A stretch of 9,164 nt of DNA from Micrococcales bacterium. GTDB lineage: Bacteria > Actinomycetota > Actinomycetes > Actinomycetales > Dermatophilaceae. Location of the stretch: NCBI GenBank assembly GCA_003132125.1, contig PKWT01000390.1, forward strand, positions 4,134 to 13,297, written 5' to 3'. The notes beneath the pieces were generated by a model that saw only the letters and a program-made list of their open reading frames with translations, made no database searches and was not told the DNA's origin. The translations under genes and the position numbers were made by a program. This document shows, one piece after another, positions 6,697 to 9,164 of the stretch. The number at the start of each line of letters is the position of its first letter. Position 1 is the first letter of the stretch.

Positions 6697-7842
6697 TCAA
6701 CCTATGGGAGTGATGATGTTGGTCAGCGTGCCGATGATCATTACGACCCAGAACAGCGCGATCGCCGTGAACGCCCAGCCGCGTCGGCGCCAGCTCAGCG
6801 CCTCGGCCCAGCTGCGCGGCGCGTCGGGACCGCCACGATCCAGGTATGGGACGGCGATGAGCGCCCCGGCCATGAGCGCCAAACCGATGACCGTGCCCCA
6901 GATATCCGGCTCCATGCCGAAGGCGATTGCCACGAAACGGTTCATCCCATGGGTCCAGCCGATCGGGAAGGTCGGCGTGATCCCCAGAGTGCCCGGACCG
7001 TGCTTGGACCCGAAGAACTCCGAGGTCGGCAGCAGCTGCGGCGCAGGACCGGCACCGCGGCTGAAGAATGAGATCACCAGGATGACACCGAGGATCGCGG
7101 CGCCGTAGACAAACCACGACTTGACGTGCGAGCCGAAAGAGGAGGTCCGCCCGCTCGGCTTGTGCCAGAACGGCAAGGAGATGCCCTTGACCTTGATCAG
7201 GTAGTAGTGCACCGCGATCAGTGCCAGCAGCACGATCGGCAGGATGGCCACGTGCATGACGTAGTACGGGATCAGCAGGTCTGTGGCTTTCGGAATGACC
7301 TTCAGGTCGGCGTGGGTGTAGTTGAACACCTTGTCCAGCCCGACGGCCTCCAAGATCTCCGACATGTGCCAGGGGACCGCGAACCCGCGTTCGTCCCAGT
7401 GCAGGGTCTCGCCGGTGATGCTGAGCAGGAAGACGACCCCGGACAGGCCCACGCCGACCTGCCACAGTCCCTTCTTGGATCCGCGGTACCCCCCGCTGAA
7501 GAAGGCCCGCATCATGTGGATCATGACCAGCGCGAAAATGAGGTACGCGTTCCAGTAGTGGAAGTTGAGTACGACCGACCAGCCACCCTCGTGCAGCAAG
7601 GTCTTGGTTATGTCGTAGGCCCTGCCCGCATCCGGCAGGTAGCGCATGGCGAGCAGCATCCCGGTCGCGAGCTCCAGGACGAGTGCGATCGCCAGCACGC
7701 CACCGAGGATGTAGGAGAGGATGTTGGTCTCCACCGGGATCATGTAGTCGCTGATCATCCCCCGCACGCCGAACTGATCCTTCACACGGTTGGGAAGCGT
7801 GTCAGTCGCCGCGCGCTTGCCGGCCGATTTGTCGTCGCTCAT
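6697..7842 (-). CDS. Cytochrome b/b6-type dihaem membrane protein lacking a PEWY motif
   Basis: This 381-aa dihaem membrane cytochrome moves electrons across the membrane, probably to or from quinone. The N-terminal four-helix part matches cytochrome b6. Haem-ligand pairs are His95/His109 in helix 2 (NFHYWNA ... MIHMMRAFF) and His197/His212 in helix 4 (YYVMHVAI ... AVHYYLIK). The second pair is 15 positions apart, the b6-type spacing rather than the mitochondrial 14. GGYRGSKKGLW (118-127) and the SITGETLHWDERGFAVPWHM segment (141-160) correspond to the b6 loops near the Qo site. The C-terminal part (about 240-381) has about three further helices, but where subunit IV or cytochrome b carries PEWY it reads LPTSEFFG ... 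PTFPIGW. No Rieske or cytochrome c gene lies beside it. ATG 7842 follows a GGGGGGAA ribosome binding site. It is the first firm gene of the minus-strand cluster. Confidence 0.92.
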   Translation of the reverse strand: MSDDKSAGKRAATDTLPNRVKDQFGVRGMISDYMIPVETNILSYILGGVLAIALVLELATGMLLAMRYLPDAGRAYDITKTLLHEGGWSVVLNFHYWNAYLIFALVMIHMMRAFFSGGYRGSKKGLWQVGVGLSGVVFLLSITGETLHWDERGFAVPWHMSEILEAVGLDKVFNYTHADLKVIPKATDLLIPYYVMHVAILPIVLLALIAVHYYLIKVKGISLPFWHKPSGRTSSFGSHVKSWFVYGAAILGVILVISFFSRGAGPAPQLLPTSEFFGSKHGPGTLGITPTFPIGWTHGMNRFVAIAFGMEPDIWGTVIGLALMAGALIAVPYLDRGGPDAPRSWAEALSWRRRGWAFTAIALFWVVMIIGTLTNIITPIG

Positions 7843-8198
7843 GGTGCGTTCCCCCCGGAGCCGTGCAGTGGAAGTTTTCTCATTTCCGCCTCTTTTGTCA
7901 GTGTCTTGCAGTTGCTCACATCGTCGGCGGAGGGCACCACTTGCCGCATGCGCGATGCCACGCTATCGAGGCAGGTGATTCCACCTGCCTGCGGAACTCG
8001 CGGTAACAGCTTGGGTTTCCGATGTGGGGTTGGGCCGCTGTGCTTCCTGCTCGCGCGCAGGCCGCCTACTCCCTGCCTCGATGAGCCACCTGCTCGACAG
8101 GGCTGCCCGAGAGCATGAACGCCATCCCCGGCCCGGCCATGGCACGTCCGTGAGCCTCCAGGCAGTTCCGGAACGCCCCTCACCGACTACGTCCGGTC
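7843..8198. other. Upstream region of cytochrome b, no convincing gene
   Basis: No frame on either strand shows a recognisable product here. The stretch presumably holds the promoter of the cytochrome operon on the minus strand, but I could not identify confident -35 and -10 boxes. A 14-codon ORF (7883-7839, minus, MRKLPLHGSGGNAP) with GAGGCGG before its ATG ends in an ATGA overlap with the cytochrome start. It could be a leader peptide, but the overlap arises simply because the cytochrome's second codon begins with A. Confidence 0.5.
7969..7990. repeat. 9-bp inverted repeat in the cytochrome b upstream region
   Basis: AGGCAGGTG (7969-7977) and CACCTGCCT (7982-7990) are perfect reverse complements around a 4-nt loop. 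The site lies about 130-150 bp before the cytochrome b start. It may be a regulator binding site (operator) or a terminator hairpin; no T-tract follows on either strand. Confidence 0.45.
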
Positions 8199-8570
8199 GT
8201 GTATTTCGTGGTTGACCAAGCGTCCCGATTGTGGATCCTCCACCGGGCACTGCGTCTCCATGGTCGCACCCACATCGCCGCCCTGGGCCGGACCGCCCGA
8301 GACCCCGCGCGATCCCTCAGCATCCTCGGTATCGCAGGACACGCCGAGTTGGTGGGACTCGCAGATGTTCATGACCACCGACGCTCGGGTTTCGTCCAGT
8401 TGCGGCACCTTCGAACTGTGGACCGCCTCGCGCTGTTGGTCGACCTCGTCGACAAGTGGTCTGACCTCTCGATTCCGTTCGTGAAGTCGACAAATACGCC
8501 GACTTCACGAACGGAATATCGCCTCTTACACGAAAGAATAACGCTACCAACGACTTTCAACACGAAATAG
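8199..8570 (+). CDS. Doubtful hypothetical protein (123 aa), possibly a remnant
   Basis: This open frame starts with GTG 8199. Codons up to about 8460 have G/C-rich third positions, like the real genes here; beyond that the frame runs through an 18-bp inverted repeat and AT-rich DNA, where codon use changes abruptly. The segment LWILHRALRLHGRTHIAALGR followed by RSLSILGIAGHAELVGLADVHD is faintly like the C-terminal half of STAS (anti-sigma-antagonist) domains, but the N-terminal strand-helix portion is absent and I would not assign it. No good ribosome binding site precedes the GTG. It could be a decayed gene fragment whose original end is near the inverted repeat, or non-coding. Confidence 0.25.
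   Translation: MYFVVDQASRLWILHRALRLHGRTHIAALGRTARDPARSLSILGIAGHAELVGLADVHDHRRSGFVQLRHLRTVDRLALLVDLVDKWSDLSIPFVKSTNTPTSRTEYRLLHERITLPTTFNTK
8472..8517. repeat. Perfect 18-bp inverted repeat with 10-nt spacer
   Basis: ATTCCGTTCGTGAAGTCG (8472-8489) and its exact reverse complement (8500-8517) flank a 10-nt AT-rich spacer at 8490-8499. It sits exactly at the change from G/C-rich coding-like DNA to AT-rich DNA before the relaxase gene. Possible roles are a terminator, the hairpin arm of a transfer origin (oriT), or a recombination site. The half-site core TTCGTG/CACGAA recurs as CACGAA at 8529 and 8561, which favours a protein-binding or transfer role over a simple terminator. Confidence 0.8.
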
Positions 8571-8577
8571 CTATTTC
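8564..8577. repeat. 14-bp perfect palindrome GAAATAGCTATTTC
   Basis: This is a perfect self-complementary site in the AT-rich stretch before the relaxase, with no spacer. It is suited to binding a homodimeric regulator such as an accessory or repressor protein of transfer genes. No sequence-specific match to a known operator is claimed. Confidence 0.6.
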
Positions 8578-8606
8578 CAAGTCTTTATGAATAGCGGCAC
8601 GCATGC

Positions 8607-8620
8607 TACCAATATTGGTA
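8607..8620. repeat. 14-bp perfect palindrome TACCAATATTGGTA
   Basis: This perfect palindrome lies 64 bp before the relaxase ATG and directly before a GC hairpin (8624-8645). Its left half continues the direct repeat GCTACCAA, also found at 8543. It is a candidate operator controlling the relaxase gene, or part of the oriT. Confidence 0.6.
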
Positions 8621-8623
8621 AGT

Positions 8624-8645
8624 CGGGCCGCTTTCGGGCGGCCCG
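8624..8645 (+). terminator. GC-rich 8-bp hairpin before the relaxase gene
   Basis: CGGGCCGC (8624-8631) and GCGGCCCG (8638-8645) form a perfect stem with a 6-nt loop. It lies 38 bp before the relaxase ATG and could be a terminator or attenuator shielding the relaxase gene, or a structural element of oriT. No T-run follows. Confidence 0.4.
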
Positions 8646-8683
8646 GAAACGTGTTTACCGATGATTGTTGGTTGGTGTTGGAA

Positions 8684-9164
8684 ATGCATGGTGGCTTAAA
8701 GGTGTATCGCGGTTCGCCGGCTGCTGCGCGTACCTATGTCGAGGCCGATCGCGGCCGTGCTGATGACTACTACCTGGGCCAGGGAACGGGCCTGGCGGAC
8801 CGCTACGTGGCCTCACCGGGATTGGGGGAACGTCCGGGGGTACGGCCTGCGGGGACGCTGACCGGCGACGCCTACGAGGCGTGGGTCGGCGGGTACGACC
8901 CCGACACGGGCGGGGCGAAAGGACGTCTGCGCGCCGATGACCAGGCGGTGCGGTTTGTCGAGGTCGTGGTCAACGGCCCGAAGTCGTGGTCGTTGGCCGC
9001 GGTCCTGCATCCCGAGATCGCGGCGGCCTATGACGGCGCGCAGGACCGCGCGGCCGAGCAGATCATCGGCTGGCTGGCCGAGCACGCCACCACTCGGGTC
9101 GGGCCGCGGGGCCGTCAGGTCCAGGTCCCAGTGCAGCAGATTGAGGCGGCGGTGGTGCGGCACT
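8684..9164 (+). CDS. MobF/TrwC-type conjugative relaxase, N-terminal part (3' end beyond window)
   Basis: The relaxase nicks the transfer origin and pilots the single strand during conjugation. 160 residues are visible and the frame is open at the window edge. Tyr18 (ARTYVEAD) and the Tyr29-Tyr30 pair (GRADDYYLGQG) line up with the TrwC catalytic tyrosines around Y18 and Y26 (TrwC reads ADDYYAKDG). The family's (S/P)PKS motif appears as VNGPKSWSLAAVLHPE (97-111). Then come EQIIGWLAEHATTRVGPRG and AAVVRH, whose final His160 fits the first ligand of the metal-binding His triad; the rest of the triad is beyond the window. A C-terminal helicase domain is usual for the family but unseen. ATG 8684 matches the family-like beginning GGLKVYRGS; a GTG at 8651 is the alternative. 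No strong ribosome binding site is visible. Confidence 0.9.
   Translation, partial: MHGGLKVYRGSPAAARTYVEADRGRADDYYLGQGTGLADRYVASPGLGERPGVRPAGTLTGDAYEAWVGGYDPDTGGAKGRLRADDQAVRFVEVVVNGPKSWSLAAVLHPEIAAAYDGAQDRAAEQIIGWLAEHATTRVGPRGRQVQVPVQQIEAAVVRH

Larger units (their letters stand above)
8518..8683. promoter_or_regulatory. AT-rich repeat-dense region before the relaxase (candidate oriT / operator)
   Basis: This ~165-bp stretch is clearly more AT-rich than the rest of the window. It holds two perfect 14-bp palindromes, GAAATAGCTATTTC (8564-8577) and TACCAATATTGGTA (8607-8620), and a GC hairpin CGGGCCGC-N6-GCGGCCCG (8624-8645). Direct repeats are GCTACCAA (8543-8550 and 8605-8612) and ACACGAAA (8528-8535 and 8560-8567). 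Clustered palindromes and repeats in AT-rich DNA next to a MobF relaxase gene fit a transfer origin and/or autoregulated relaxase promoter (inference). The nic site cannot be identified by eye. Confidence 0.5.

Noticed and set aside
7839..7883. 14-codon leader peptide before cytochrome b
   Set aside because: It has a fair ribosome binding site, but the ATGA overlap is a trivial result of the cytochrome's second codon and there is no attenuator-like codon run or hairpin pair.
7126..8118. Plus-strand open frame (330 codons) across cytochrome b and its upstream region
   Set aside because: It is antisense to the cytochrome b gene and its composition is typical of a shadow frame (His/Asp/Gln/Val-rich, no motif).
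8472..8517. Terminal inverted repeat of an insertion sequence or a CRISPR repeat
   Set aside because: Only one compact inverted pair is present, with no transposase gene, no target-site duplication and no regularly spaced copies.
1..9164. tRNA, rRNA, riboswitch or CRISPR array
   Set aside because: I saw no cloverleaf with a plausible anticodon arm and TTC loop, no ribosomal RNA segments, no known riboswitch core and no regularly spaced repeats.

Overview
This is a high-GC window with strongly G/C-biased third codon positions. Gene spacing with ATGA and GTGA overlaps, the protein families and the relaxase type all point to an actinomycete (Actinomycetota). Species cannot be read from the sequence. 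The right end enters a MobF/TrwC-type conjugative relaxase gene, so the window probably lies on or at the edge of a plasmid or integrative conjugative element.

Layout. (1) 1-2419, plus strand: the end of a metal-ion ABC transporter operon, with an ATPase cut by the window edge followed by two different ABC-3 family permeases joined by 3-4 nt overlaps. The family imports Zn2+ or Mn2+ (sometimes Fe2+); no binding protein or metal regulator lies inside the window. (2) 2420-2567: convergent intergenic gap with nested inverted repeats. (3) 7842-2568, minus strand: a run of co-oriented genes in transcription order: a b6-type dihaem cytochrome b, a 121-aa four-helix membrane protein, a DUF3817 membrane protein, a NarL/LuxR response regulator, a HisKA_3 sensor kinase, a possible 61-aa ORF and a full-length chromate transporter (ChrA). 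Everything after the cytochrome gene is joined by stop/start overlaps. A perfect 12-bp hairpin just after the cytochrome stop may separate or attenuate the two parts. (4) 7843-8683: about 840 bp without a firm gene. It holds one weak 123-aa ORF, an 18-bp perfect inverted repeat and an AT-rich stretch with two 14-bp perfect palindromes and a GC hairpin. (5) 8684-9164, plus strand: the N-terminus of the relaxase, with its tyrosines and the first metal-ligand histidine; the rest is beyond the window.

How the genes may work together. The cytochrome b has both bis-histidine haem pairs but no recognisable PEWY quinol-oxidation motif, and no Rieske or cytochrome c gene lies beside it. With two uncharacterised membrane proteins, a kinase without an extracellular sensor domain, and an oxyanion transporter, it suggests a membrane redox or oxyanion-response module. 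That is inference from gene order. The most distinctive items are this operon and the repeat-rich region before the relaxase, a candidate oriT and/or relaxase operator.
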